From contig NOWV01000015.1 in assembly GCA_003344405.1 (NCBI GenBank), forward strand, positions 310,001-374,000: a stretch of DNA of 64,000 nucleotides. The letters are read 5' to 3'. The position numbers and the translations under genes were made by a program. Of this stretch, positions 34,301 to 46,144 are shown in pieces. The DNA is from Trichoplax sp. H2. Lineage: Eukaryota > Placozoa > Uniplacotomia > Trichoplacea. Each line of letters opens with the position of its first letter. The stretch's first letter is position 1. The notes under the pieces were generated by a model. The model made no database searches. It saw only the letters and a list, made by a program, of their open reading frames with translations, and was not told the DNA's origin.

Positions 34301-36561
34301 CAACGTCTATATCGATTTACTATAAATGGTAATGATGTATATTGATCGCAATCTTTCATCAATAAACAAACTAATCCATTTCATATTGTAATCTATAACT
34401 AGACAATGATGCTCAAATGCAAGAAGCCAAACTACCTGTCTTTGATCTGGAATCGGAAAAATTCATCAGAACTGATCACATCATCATCGATACCAGCCAT
34501 GTGTTTAGTGACAATGTCCCAGTGGCACTACAATTAATTAAATATCAAAAGGAAAAATGTTGCTATTTAAAGGTTGTTTACTAAATAATTTGAAAATAAT
34601 AGACAAATATCATTGTCATATCAAATATTTAAATGAATATAAATTCTTAAACATAAACTATGCAGATAATCTTATTGCTTCGCTTTAAATAATAAATTAG
34701 TCCATTTATTTTTGACTCAAGTTATTCCAAGGAGAAAATTTAGAGCAAACGCTAATGGGCAAACTTCAGCAGAATTATAATCGCTGTTTTTTACACGAAA
34801 ATTATAAGTCAATTATCTTATTTCGAAATGATCTGTGCAAATCAGCCGATTGTTTAAATGAATTTAGACTCGAATCAGGATTAGGAACAGAACACTGGCA
34901 TATTACCCTAGCTAAAATTTCAAATGTAAGTGAAGAATAGAGTACAGCAGTCATAAATGGAAACTAGCTGTCCAAAGCTATTTTACTTCAGCCTGGCAAA
35001 GCGAGGTTTCATATTTGCAGATTATGCACTAAATAAGAAAATTACTAAGGTACACGAAAAGGCAACTTTGCTTAATTTTTGAATTGAATATCCATCTTGT
35101 TCGATATGATTCCATGTAGTACCGCTACCTTAACAAAATCTCCAACAATCAAGCAGACGAAAGGTTTATCAATTACTCTATGGCTTATGGCATAAACCCT
35201 AGCGATTATAATATACCTACACCTTATCAAATAGAAGATACTGAATTCAATGTACTGGCATCTAGATACAGAGAAAGCGATGATACAATCATTTTCATAA
35301 TAGAAATTAAGGTATTATTAATATTGATATTTCTCATCTTAACAGTTCTGTAGATATTTAATATTTCCCCATTCCTTCCATACGATAATCGTTGTATACT
35401 AACCTCATTTTTTATTATTTTATTTCTCCTGTATTTAGTATATACAAAGGAATCATAGACTGATCATATTTACAGCTAATTGCCAAGACGAAACTAGTTC
35501 CATCTATTCTGATACCAAAGAAGCAAAGTACGAAAATATCCAGATCGTTTATTTCGATGACAATTGCTTAATTACTCATCAGCATATCCAAGATAGTCAA
35601 AATACTTCACAAAGCACCATTGATGTAAGTATTATTTTAATAAACTAAAATCTGCAATATGTCATACATCCTATTGAAAAAAATTTAGATACTGCAAACA
35701 TCAATTCTACGTGTATACCCCCAATATTGAAATGCCACTTATCTTTACTTTTGATTATTCAAGATATACAAGCTAAATCAAACAAATGACAATGAGAAAC
35801 TATATAAATCTCACAAATATCAACGAGAAGATATAGGTGTCATCAGCAAACTAGTTATACATGGAAATGAACTGTCCGATGAAATTGATGTCGATTTTTC
35901 GCCTTTTAAGGACGATCATGATATTTTAACAATAGATTTTGACCTTGAAGGCAACATCGATGATATTGTAAGTCCATTAATGTGTACGGAGCTTTAAAAC
36001 TTTTTTAAATATATCTAAGAAATTACCGCAATCTAGCTTTTAAATGGATGTGTTAAACCATTTTTTCAATTAGCTTCAACAGCAATTTGAAAAGGAATAT
36101 TCTCTTACTCACTGCACAGAATATTTCATCATCCAAAAAGAAAACGATATTCTGGTAAGGAATCATGTTCTTATAGCTATTCTTGTCTCAAATTTGGATC
36201 AATCACTCATCAGACGTATTACCGGTGTTAACTTTTCCAGGTTTTAGCTGTAGCCAACAACATGACTAAAATTTTAACATACTGCTGTAGCAATGGGAAA
36301 CACTATAATTTCGAATTTGTTCTGGATCTTAAAAAGATTAGCAACTTATGGTCTAGTCAGCGTTTAGCATTTATCAAAGATAAGAGTCAAATTCATATTT
36401 ACGATAAATGCAAAATACAGTTATTGCAAGTTATACAATCACCTATTAATGATGAATATAGCGAAATATTAGGCAACGAGAATCAATCATCGTTCATTTG
36501 TCGAACTAATGATCGTGAATACATTGTTTATAAAGCAATAGAGACGGTAAATCAAAGCTGA
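19322..36561 (+). CDS. B2: APAF1/NLR-like protein, novel N-terminus, NB-ARC, propeller
   Basis: Proposed exons: 19322-20192, 20746-20973, 23710-23832, 23987-24135, 24309-24745, 25742-26078, 26638-26828, 29871-29948 (weakest), 30130-30283, 30411-30554, 33011-33133, 33351-33621, 33793-34049, 34187-34328, 34403-34572, 34722-34925, 34978-35049, 35120-35311, 35439-35624, 35764-35967, 36083-36154, 36241-36561. All phases agree, giving about 1641 residues. Residues 1-290 are the module shared with A2, in the place of APAF1's CARD. The NB-ARC has P-loop GSPGIGKT (about 332), Walker B LFVFDDIW (about 416), SIATSRE, and GGLPLAIG (about 495). A winged helix and helical domain follow, then a divergent propeller (from about 785). 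The family oligomerises on nucleotide exchange to make a caspase-activating or immune platform. The usual LHD is LHN here (about 608-610). Joining the NB-ARC half to the propeller half rests on phase and homology and could be wrong. Confidence 0.7.
21414..21433. other. Assembly gap of 20 N
   Basis: Exactly 20 unknown bases inside intron 2 of B2, immediately left of the duplicated B2 3' end. The true gap size is unknown. Confidence 0.99.
21434..23123 (+). pseudogene. Near-identical copy of B2's last two exons plus 3' flank
   Basis: This segment matches 36081-37772 along about 1.69 kb with scattered single-base differences and few indels. It contains the penultimate exon (21436-21507, 72 bases, same as 36083-36154) and the last exon (21594-21914, 321 bases, same as 36241-36561), both still open, with splice sites intact, followed by about 1.2 kb of shared 3' sequence. 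It sits in the same orientation inside intron 2 of the gene it copies, so it would offer a premature terminal exon. It begins exactly at the N gap and ends without a gap at 'aatactaag'. It may be an allelic contig placed wrongly or a real duplicative insertion. Confidence 0.9.
23254..23284. other. Two abutting perfect hairpins
   Basis: GTGACA/TGTCAC (6-bp stem, 3-base loop, 23254-23268) overlaps by three bases with CACGGTA/TACCGTG (7-bp stem, 5-base loop, 23266-23284). It lies in B2 intron 2 just right of the duplicated segment. Function unknown; a rearrangement junction or a small structured element are options. Confidence 0.5.
28478..28587. repeat. Imperfect inverted repeat enclosing an inner hairpin
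   Basis: The outer arms are 'taaacttcgctaccagccact' (about 28479-28499) and the complement of 'agtggctggaaggttgttta' (about 28567-28586). Inside lies GTGAGT/ACTCAC (28531-28536 and 28551-28556). It sits in the long B2 intron about 270 bases left of the dispersed repeat. It could be a small non-autonomous element; no target duplication was verified. Confidence 0.4.
28858..29562 (+). repeat. Dispersed repeat, second locus, inside B2 intron
   Basis: Same element as 7783-8732 but with a single head. It begins 'acaaactcacgtcgctttg' and ends near 'gggtgggattgg'. It contains a 67-codon frame (29247-29450) reading LKGPVATLSDI in its middle, where the other copy carries stops and indels, and the TATAAATA-GC word at 29518. 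It lies in the intron between the helical-domain exon and the propeller exons of B2. Confidence 0.75.
29871..36561 (+). other. Propeller exons of B2, collinear with gene D
   Basis: Fourteen to fifteen small exons pair with exons of gene D in order, with matching phases and often similar lengths (142 bases in both for 34187-34328 and 59187-59328). Each carries beta-blade-like patterns such as VKISADGNWLAFL, SIAISADQQFIAVL and DITFVPGMSGLFAY. Canonical WD dipeptides are missing, so these are divergent WD40-type blades. The exon at 34978-35049 (24 codons, intron of only 52 bases before it) has no counterpart seen in D. The terminal exon ends GNENQSSFICRTNDREYIV and stops at 36561. Confidence 0.75.
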
Positions 36562-38965
36562 TGAAATTTCCTGTCCATAATAATGTTAGAATACAAAATA
36601 CGCTGACTTTTTTAGTATTTTATCCAGGCAGTTTTATATCTCGCAGCTATACATTGCATTATTTTTTTTTAATCACTCAGCAAGAAATTGCTGATATTAA
36701 ATTTCAGCTATTTTATAACGGCATATTTTCGGAGATAATGTGATACCTTAACAATATTTCGCTGGCCTTATTGATTTATTTTATGTAGCTGAACTTACAG
36801 CAAAAGAATTTGCACGTTGTGATATTTTATAGATTGATAGTTTATTCTAGAAAAATGGGTATGCTAACAATAGCGTAATAACAAATGCGCTGCCAGCCAG
36901 ATTTATTGCGGCAGGTAAATTTGTTTTTCATAATATTCATCAATTGATATTTTTATGTAAGGAAAAGCGTGTATTATCGATAGCCTAATGACAAATGCGC
37001 TTCCAACCAGATTTGTAACTACCTCACCCAAATTTTACTCGTAAGAGCAGAAATTAGTAAGGAATTATCATTTTTATCCAATTATATTATATTTCTTGTA
37101 GCTATACTGAGTAAATACATACGCAACTTTAAATAGGAGCCACAATGACGATATCATTAGATAGGCTTACATTAAATTCGCTATCCATTCTTTATCTATC
37201 TTACTCTACCTATTGGTATAGATAACTGCATATTTTGATAATGTTATCTAATTATTTTGATTTATTTTTACGTAAACGCTTATACATTAGCTGATTTTCT
37301 AATAAAATTACGATTTTTTATGCTTTAGTCTGACAAGAGAACTGTGTTACATTTATTACGAATTTCTAATGACAGGTAAATATTAGTGCTTAAAGTCCTA
37401 TCATAGGTTAATTGTGAGGTGGATAGGCCTGAATGTGGGTTCATGAAAGTTAAATGATCGTTTTAAATTCAGTTTGTAATAAGAAAGAACAAAATTAATT
37501 GCCGTAAAACCTCTGAACATAAGAGTAACAATTATTTCTATCTATAACAGTGATTATAAATAAAATCACTTGTTTGAAACAACCCTGGTATTTGGCTATC
37601 AATTTAGTAAAGGCAATAGACAAAAGAAACAAAATCATTCACTTTGAATCCCATTCATTTAATGATTTTTTCCCTTCGCTAATCTTATGATCACTCCTTT
37701 GATGAGAGACTACCCTTGTTCCTCCGCTTTCAACAAAGCATCTAGTCATAAAAATTAAATTTTAATACTAAGATATCCAAGGAAGCAGCATACAATTTAT
37801 TATATGGCAATCTTTTAAACATTGAACTCTAAAATGTCAATTACTGGAAATTTCAATTAAATGACGTAACTTTAAATTAAAGAGTAGTCAGATAGATGTC
37901 AGCAAATATTATAACAATAAAAGCTAGTCAATTTTAGCTATTACTTGAAAACTTGCGTTACATTCTTATTAACCGCTCTTCAATTTAATAACACTACTGA
38001 TAGGTAGAAGAATAGATTAATTTACTTATTACAACGCATTAATGAATTCTATCTAATCATATAACACAATTAATTAACTCAAAATGATGTTCTAAATTTT
38101 TGTAACATGGCAACATATATGAGTATACTAAAATTTATAGCACTAATACGGAGGATAGAATATACCAATCTCAGAACCTAAGAAATTAAAATGGATTTAC
38201 AAGCTAAAGGTTGTATTCCTTAGCATAGAATAAGTATGCCTTTAATAATTAGTAAATTTTACTTTTATATAGAATAAGATCATACCATTCAACTGCAGGG
38301 ACTTCAAATGAGGACATAAATTTAAGGAATGTCATAGAATGCTTTCACTATCAGAGAATTCATTGAACTAACAAGATACAGTAATTGAAGAAATTTGAAG
38401 CGAATATAGATAATACAGCTAGATATACTAATAGCATACCAGGAACAATGAGACCCGAAAGAGCATGGAATTGCGTATTTACTCTAAGTGCATTTGCTTT
38501 ATGTTAATTTATATGGATGAAATGTTAAAGCAAACATTTCTAAAGAGAAACAGTGAACAGTTTGTGGTTTACATGAATAGTATCTACCTGGAAACAGGGA
38601 TTATAAAGCTTCTCTACAATACTTACGCATTAATTTAATAGAGCTATGCAACAGTAAGTAAGGCTATTAATAATTACTAGGATTAAGTCTAACAGGTAAA
38701 AACTACAGTTAAACATAAGGATGAAGAAATCATTCAATCTTCTCAACCGAATTAGCCGTGCCAAAAATTATTACTGCATAATCTATTTTATTATCAGATG
38801 TCACATTTATTTTATGGTCAAATCGACTTTTCCATTTACTTTCTATTGTTAAATTCCACTTGCGGTTAAAGACTGCTACTCGTACTTTGATGTTACTCAA
38901 CGAAGTTTCTTTTTTATTCCAAAATGCCAAAGGTATCATTTCTACCATCAGTAGAGTGCTACTGA
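36562..38965. other. 3' flank of B2 and spacer, no gene seen
   Basis: 36562-37772 is the flank shared with the intron-2 duplicate. About 37900-38690 is the diverged partner of 14170-14980. A minus-strand open frame at 38730-38948 (reading KINVTSDNKIDYAVIIFG) lies just past the stop of receptor F. It may be 3' untranslated sequence or an alternative end exon, with no splice evidence. Confidence 0.55.
37900..38690 (+). repeat. Downstream block shared with 14170-14980
   Basis: Partner of the block described at 14170-14980. It starts about 1.3 kb after the B2 stop; the other starts about 0.8 kb after the A2 stop. Confidence 0.6.
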
Positions 38966-41900
38966 CTAGTATGGAAAGAAATTGAAGTCATCCAAAGCCT
39001 CTAAGGCTTCATTGATATCTACCTTGTCTTCTACAATTAGTTTTTTCTTCGTTTGGAAACATGATAATCCTTTTTTAATCTAGTGGAAGAAATTGACACT
39101 TGGATCTTAGAAGTTCTACAGTTAATAGCAAATGTTTGATATTATTCATAAATTTCTACTTGTATACTTGCATCAGTTCACCTACTTGTTTATCCAGGAT
39201 GCAATAAAATAGAAGTACAAGAAAATTCAGCAAGCAGTTTAAAGCAACAAAGACAAAACCACTAACAGTGTGATTGTACGAAATGAAGTTGCAGAAAAAT
39301 AACCATGTTAACAGAATAATAATCATCATGGTTGCAATCTCGTACTCTTGGACCCTCAATCTAATTCGTGAATATAATGTAAGAGCTTAGTAATAATCGA
39401 TTTAGTAATCAAAATGTTCTTACCAATATCGATAAATATATAATTGCTATATCATAATTTACATACTTTCGAGCTCTATGCTCTTCAGCATTGAACGCGT
39501 GAAATTCTTTGCTATCTTCCCCGTCTTTACAACACCAATCTTTAATTTTTAATTCCTTCAATTCATCCTGAGTACTGTACATCAAGAATGGAAGAGAAAT
39601 CTAGGTAATGTCAAGTTAATAATAGGTGATTAATTGTGTTAGCATTTCTGGTTAGTTTCTCAAAAGCAAAATAATACTTACTACCACTATAGCTGGCAAT
39701 GGAATCACAAAATAAAAGTTATTGATGCCATGCAGCCAACACCTGTTATAAATAAATAACAATGTTGCAGTTCTACTTCGTATCATTACGAATTTTTATA
39801 CAGTCATAATATTTTAGACATAATAGAAATGAAACAATTACAACAACTAGATAATTTAACTGACATATTTTGACCAAAAACTTTTAAAGTTGGGTGATAT
39901 ATCCATGGATCCACCAGCGAGGCAACAGTAATCGGTACGGTAGGAAGTACTGATATTAAGAAGAGGGAAATGATTAACGTCGTAAAAACAGCATACAATG
40001 TACTAATATTCGGGATTCCATTCCATCTAATGTCAGAAATTGATACATCAGCTCGATAGTATTAGTTATTGTCACTTATAAATTTAAATCTTGTTGAATC
40101 GTGATCTTACTCTATCCAAGGTCTAAACTAAATTAAGTCATAAATGACATGCGAGTATAATAATTTCTTTCTACGAGCAATTACATTGAAATTCTTGCCA
40201 ATACGAATGGATGAATCTTACAAATACTGAATCACATTAAAGTTTAAATTAATTAAGAATCATATCTAGATAACATACTCCATCCAATAAGGAAGTAGGT
40301 AAAGATCCACATTCTGCTATCATTTGCATTCTTGTTCTTTCGGTGACGATATTGGTGAAGGCATTGAACAAACATGCACGTAAAACAAGCCAGAATCATA
40401 TAATGTAGAACTATGCCTTTAGCAATGCACAGTGGCTAATATCGATAGATAAAAAATTAACAAAAACATTAGTTCGACTTCTATAATAACAGGAATTAAA
40501 ATAACATTTAAGAGACCATTCTAACTTGAGGATAACGCAGGGAAATACGAAGATATTCAAATTACTTCCGAATACAGGCAAAAATTAAAACTAATAAAAC
40601 TATTTTTATTGCCAGTAAAGACTAAATTTCAACTTAAATTATAGTTCATTATGCGATATCTTACTTACAGATTTTTCTTTAGCTGGTAGAAATGGAATAA
40701 CCACAGCAATCATCACATCGGTGAGAATGACTGCTATAGCTATATTACATCGAACTTTCCATTTCATTGTAAGCGAGACGCTAAGCATAAAGTGTTGTTG
40801 TAAAAAAATTGGTCATTTGGAAGAAATTATGCAGTTGCAAGCAAGCAATACATTCCTAACATGATTTGTATTCATTATTACGATTACTTGCAATCGTTAA
40901 TTACAGCCGATTTCAAAAAATTAAATCGTAAACACACAGTAATAATAGTATTGATTAATTGTTTATGCACGTCAAGGTATGGAAGATCACAATTGAACTG
41001 GTCACTAAGGTAAATGACGTTTAAAATACCCTGATCGTGATGGAGAGATTTGTAAGCATACTTTCATTCTTACAAGAATTTACAACATTATGTATGATAT
41101 CAATATCAATCTAGCTGGAATTAGATTAGATCAACTGTTGCACATAACATAATATCATATTCAGTTTGCTATTACTATTTAGACTTACTATAACAAAATT
41201 ATTAATACGAGTTGAATCTATAAAATATTTCTAAGCTAATTTTAATCGTGTAATTTAAAACTCATAAAATTAAAACTTCATGATCAGTGTATGTGTATCA
41301 ATATAATTATCGACGTTAAATTGCTGTCAGTCTTGTGCTGTTAAAATTATTTATTTTGCGAAGAGGCTAAACTCTCAACAAAACCTACTAAGTTACTAAA
41401 CTATTATAATGAAAATATTAATACCGGTATAATCGTTTAAATATTTCGAAGCTAATTCTAAACGTGTTATTTCAAATCCATAGAATTAAAAAATCCATGA
41501 TCAGCGAAGATACGTCAATATTATATCGACCTTAAATTATAGCCAGTCTTATGCTGCTACTGTTAATCAATTCGTGAAGAAAGCTAAAAGCTCTCAATAA
41601 AATCTATAAGTTACCAGTCCTGATAGACTGCTAACTACGACTTGTAATAAATAATACTACCTTAATTAAGCTAAGGTGTTATATCATGCAGAACTTCTCT
41701 ATACAGAAACATAATTGCACAAATCACTTGTTTCTCAAATTAAGTGCTTAAAATTAGCGGATTCGTATTATGTAATTACTAGATGTAGTGTCATTAAAAA
41801 GAAATTATTAAATACCAATTGTTATTTTTTAACTCAAAATTATGGAATGCATTCTTTTACCTCGCTGCTATAACAAAGCCCCAAGTCAACAAAATAAAAG

Positions 41901-43954
41901 TAATGGAGATCCAACCCATAGCTATATTAAACCATTGAAATAATAATGGTTTCGAATTATAATTGATATCATACTTCTTCATATTAGTTTCATTATTTTC
42001 CTAAATTGAAGACATAAACCAATGGGCAAGTTATTAACTTTATTCTGAGTAAATAATAATTAAAAAGAATGATATTTTAGAAATATTAAAGCTCGATCCT
42101 GTGAGCTTACCTTGACTTTATGACCTATATTTTAAAATAAAAAATGGTATCGCATTGTTAAACATTTACTTTTACGGACTTAAACGCCTATAATTCTATT
42201 CTTTATACCTGTATTCTATTTAGTAAATTGGCAAAGTAGATGCAAAGTAAATCAAGACATATTTATTCCCTATTTGAATGTTTAATGATTTTGGACATTG
42301 TTCAATTTCATTCAATCTGATATAATAATTTATTGAGTTATATCCAAGCGTTTGATACTTTAGTACGTTCCAAAGGTAGGTATGGAACCCTATCGGTTCT
42401 GAAGCTATAATATTATAGATTATTTGAAAGAAAGATAATACGATACTTTTGCAACTTCTAAATTTAGTTATGGTATCCTATCGGTACTAAAACTATAACA
42501 TCATAGGTCATTTGAAAGAAAAAAGATACTAATTTTTTAATTCTTAGTTTATTAGTGTAAAACACAGTTATCCAGTAGTACAACTAAAATATAATTTCTT
42601 TAGAAAGCATGACTCGGTGATTATTGGCATCATTTCTGCGCCTACTAACGTACTCATACGTGAGTCTGCATCATTTTAAAGATTTCTTGGCTAATTCAAT
42701 TTTATTAGCGTGCAATTTGCCTTGTTTAATTTACTATCCACGAAGTAAGTTAATTCCAATCTTCTGATTTATATTAACCGTCGATTTCACATTGCGACAT
42801 TATTCAAAAAGCATTAATTGCATTCCAAAAGTAAAACAACTATACTTGAAGTGAAGCAAAACATATTTTTAAAAGTTAGCCTTAATGAAGTAGTACAATA
42901 CCGTATGAAGTTCGCCAGCACTGCTTAAGGGTTGATGCCTGCTCGTAGGTTTGACAGCAGATAATGTTATTTCCTATAAATTCTTTCAACACTTCCATTG
43001 CAGGTCTTATTGTTTGGGGCTGGAACAAAAAAATATAAACATGTTTCATTTGCATATTATTCTATCCTACTCATAGTGATATTTATTAACTAATTTAGAT
43101 ATATTCTTATAGTCATTTTAATCTCTCGTGATTTATACCTAATTAAATAATATATATAAGTTATTAGCATAAATATAATCTTAAGAATATTCAGATAAAA
43201 ATACAACCCATTCAATTATTAATACCTTTCGCTAATAATCCCACAACTTTTTACAGTAGAAAGTACTGATGACTATATTTCATTTAGAGCCTTGGTCTTA
43301 CCTTATTACCGCAAGACGTTACGTTGGCGACTTTATAAGCAGCTTGATACAAACACTGTTAATCCAAAATGGATCAAATTAGGTGACTGATAAAAATTAT
43401 AGATCTGATTCCGATTTAAGTTATAACTTTTACCTATCAATATAAACTATTATTAACCATATTAAACCTATTTTATTACAAAAAACACAAACGCTACGTA
43501 AAATAATTTTGAAAATTCATATCACAGGAAATGGTGCCGATAGATTCTTAGTAAACCGCCGATAAAATAGAGCAAAAGCCAATGTTTTGCGATATAAACT
43601 TGATTAAACATAAGCTAAATATTTATAATCTGGGCTAAGAAAATCCTACTAAAGCTGCAATTTTTGATTAAAATACTTTGGAATTTTTTAAGGCTTGAAA
43701 AATATTTACGATCAAAAATGCTTTTAAATATATCGGCAAACCTGAGCTATCCAATGCCCATTATGTTCTAATTCTTGGAAAGTGGAAATAAAAACTTCAT
43801 ACAAACTCTCAATAATTCCAAGGACATCACTAACATAAACTGCTACTTTATGAGAAGATTCGAAAGCTTCCTGATAAAATTGACTCATCAAAATTTCATC
43901 GATATCCATAGAAGCCAGCAGTAAGTCGTATTCATCAAAGAAGCGAGAAAAATT
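38966..43954 (-). CDS. Receptor F: class B/adhesion-type seven-TM receptor
   Basis: Minus-strand exons, N to C: 43954-43742 and 43019-42902 (probable ectodomain, link unproven), 42000-41861 (TM1), 40780-40669 (TM2), 40416-40279 (TM3), 39949-39865 (TM4), 39742-39682 and 39600-39467 (TM5, loop 3), 39360-39186 (TM6-7), 39079-38966 (tail, stop). Diagnostic features are LHYMILACFTCMF in TM3, GW followed by LPTVPITVASLVDP in TM4, CWL opening TM5, WLFFCNFISYNHTVSGF and FLVLLFYCILDKQ in TM6-7. This is the adhesion/secretin pattern, and such receptors sit in the plasma membrane and couple to G proteins. Phases agree from TM3 to the tail and at TM1-TM2. The TM2-TM3 join is phase 0 to 1, so a small exon is missing from my model. 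No GPS autoproteolysis motif was found. The ligand is unknown. Confidence 0.7.
41195..41630. repeat. Diverged tandem duplication, unit about 216 bases
   Basis: Two copies in an intron of F, aligned at 'aagctaatt' (41233 and 41449), 'catgatcag', 'cagtctt(g/a)tgctg' and 'aactctcaa/agctctcaa'. Non-coding. Confidence 0.6.
42381..42530. repeat. Tandem duplication, unit about 89 bases
   Basis: 'tatggaaccctatcggttct' at 42381 recurs as 'tatggtatcctatcggtact' at 42470, both followed by 'ctataa' and 'atttgaaagaaa'. Intronic in F. Confidence 0.6.
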
Positions 43955-45917
43955 CTGTAAAGAAAGACAACAAATCACAATAACTAAAGGCGATATTGGC
44001 TGTTGATAATAGTAGATCGCTATTGATGTAAAAAGAAAAAACTAGGCATTAGATCAGTAGCCCAAGCTTAAGCTAAGTAGATGATTAAATTAAGTATGAA
44101 ATTTCAGAACGTTGAAACAAAGTGATTAATAGGCTAATACTCAAAGTATTATTTGTTAAAAGTGACCATAACCGCACAAGAAACTTGCTCGACTCCAAAC
44201 AAGAAAAATAGTAGCAGTAAAAGTTAGTTATCACCGTTATTCAACTTTGACATTCGGTATTTTATGTCAATAGATGAATAAATGAATACGAAATAAAAAA
44301 TTAAGTTGCTAGAAAGATAATAATAACATTCGTATTGATTTCTTCCCAAAGCTTTAGTGTATTTACATGCAGGTTTACTTTAGCATCTTAAATCGTTTTA
44401 TAATTAATGTAATATGTTAAATAGAAAATAATCCATTATAAAATAGATGCTTTAAAATTTTCTGCTAAATTTTAGCCCTGCACCTATTCCCGAGTCATGA
44501 AAGCGAATGAAGTGGCTGTAAATTACTTTTATTATCCGCAAAATGACTTTCTTAGCTTAAAGAAGCTACTATATTTCAAGGCATTATAAAAACTGCAACC
44601 CAAAATCTACGTCTCAACTCATAAAGAAAACCTAAGTTTTATTACTAGTTGGCTTGTTTAAGTGTCGTATCATCTAAAGGATAATAGGCTTTACGCTTCT
44701 TTAATGCATACTAACAGCAAGATTCTTGCTGAAATACATTAAATCACATATGGATAGGGTAGTTAACAAACTGAAACATGGTAATATCACAGTTCTTTGC
44801 TCCTGTACACTCTTACAAGTATATTTGAGAGCTAATTTGAAGTATTTAGATATCGTTTGAAAATATCTTGAGAATTACTTTACCAATAATATTACTCGTT
44901 ATATTGCTTCAATATATTACAAGCTTAAAATGAAACATTCTGTCGCAACTATAAATGCATAGTTACAAGAAATATATAGCAATAAAGTGTAAGGCTAGCA
45001 AAACTGTTGGCATAATTAATTTATGAAGCAGCTCATGACTATCTAATAATCCCAAAATAAGCTTTCTAATCTCCATGGCAATCGGTCTTTTTCACTAATG
45101 GCGACCAATAAATTTTAAATCAGACCATGAAGCTATATGAAATAGAAGTACTATTTATTATTTAATTACGATTGCCAATACATGACCAATTAAATTTTGA
45201 TTTTCCCTATTGTTAAATATGGATACCTCTCATACATGATGGCTATAGCGATAAATATTTGTCAAATTTAAAGACGAAAATATGTACGAGTATTTGTTAA
45301 ATCCCTTGTTAAGGACATTCTTTATTTTAATAAAAACAAAATCAAGGCCTATTGTAAATATATAATAGAAATTTTAGACGGTAGAATTATACCAGAAATG
45401 AAAAATTAATAGGCTTCTAAATAGTTTTAAAATGAGATCCCCATTCGTCTTTTCATAGAACAAATAAAACCCACAAAATCTAATTTTGACATCACTTTGA
45501 TACCAAAGGCTTTTAATTTGTCAAGTGACAATCAAACAGAAAGTATCCGGAATAATTTTAAAAGACGATGATTTATGTCACTCTATTTCTGGATACTGAT
45601 GACTTTTGAATCAGACAGCAGATGTTACCAGGATAATAGACTTATATTTAATCTAATTAATTTTTTACTTATATGTTGCAATAAATAAATATTAAAATAT
45701 ATTACCACGATTACAGGCAGGCCGTCAAAGTTTATTTAAATGAATCTTTTCGATTAATCAACACAATTACGATAGCTATTTATGGATATCTTTCCCAGAA
45801 TATACTATTTCACTCTGAATAAGTTAGATCATTCGAAACTATTTTAATAAGACAAATAAACATTTCATCATATATTTATTGCTGAGAAAAAATGTGTAAG
45901 AGTTAAAATCACCTCAC

Positions 45918-46144
45918 GTAGGGTGAATTTTCCCATTTATATTGAAAAGATCTAATTTGGCTGCAGAGATCTGAAGTCTTTCAAATACAATCAGAGGCGT
46001 ATCACTTAATTCATAAAATATTGCCTCCATCTTAACAAATTTATTAAATATTATATCTTTCGAATTTAAATAACTTTCTATATTCTAGCAGTTTAGCTAT
46101 CAAATCTTTCGTGCTTGAAATCTCGAAATCGCTCTCGATGTATT
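45918..46144 (-). other. Possible extra ectodomain coding remnants of F
   Basis: On the minus strand 46030 to 45918 reads from ATG as an exon-like stretch including FYELSDTPLIVFERLQISA and KLDLFNING, with 'aaatttgttaag' before it and a gtgagg donor after CCTAC. Immediately upstream, 46144 down to about 46040 reads GIEYIESDFEISSTKDLIAK in a different frame, with no room for an intron between the two. Either one is an exon and the other chance, or the locus is decayed. The composition resembles receptor ectodomain sequence, but no named domain was recognised. Confidence 0.3.

Noticed and set aside
39950-40026. Longer TM4 exon of receptor F starting at 40026.
   Set aside because: Its phase does not match the TM3 donor; the start at 39949 does, and gives the same 85-base length as in receptor E.
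45420-45560. Plus-strand stretch reading IPIRLFIEQIKPTKSNFD and onwards.
   Set aside because: No start codon, no splice context and no recognisable domain; could be chance.
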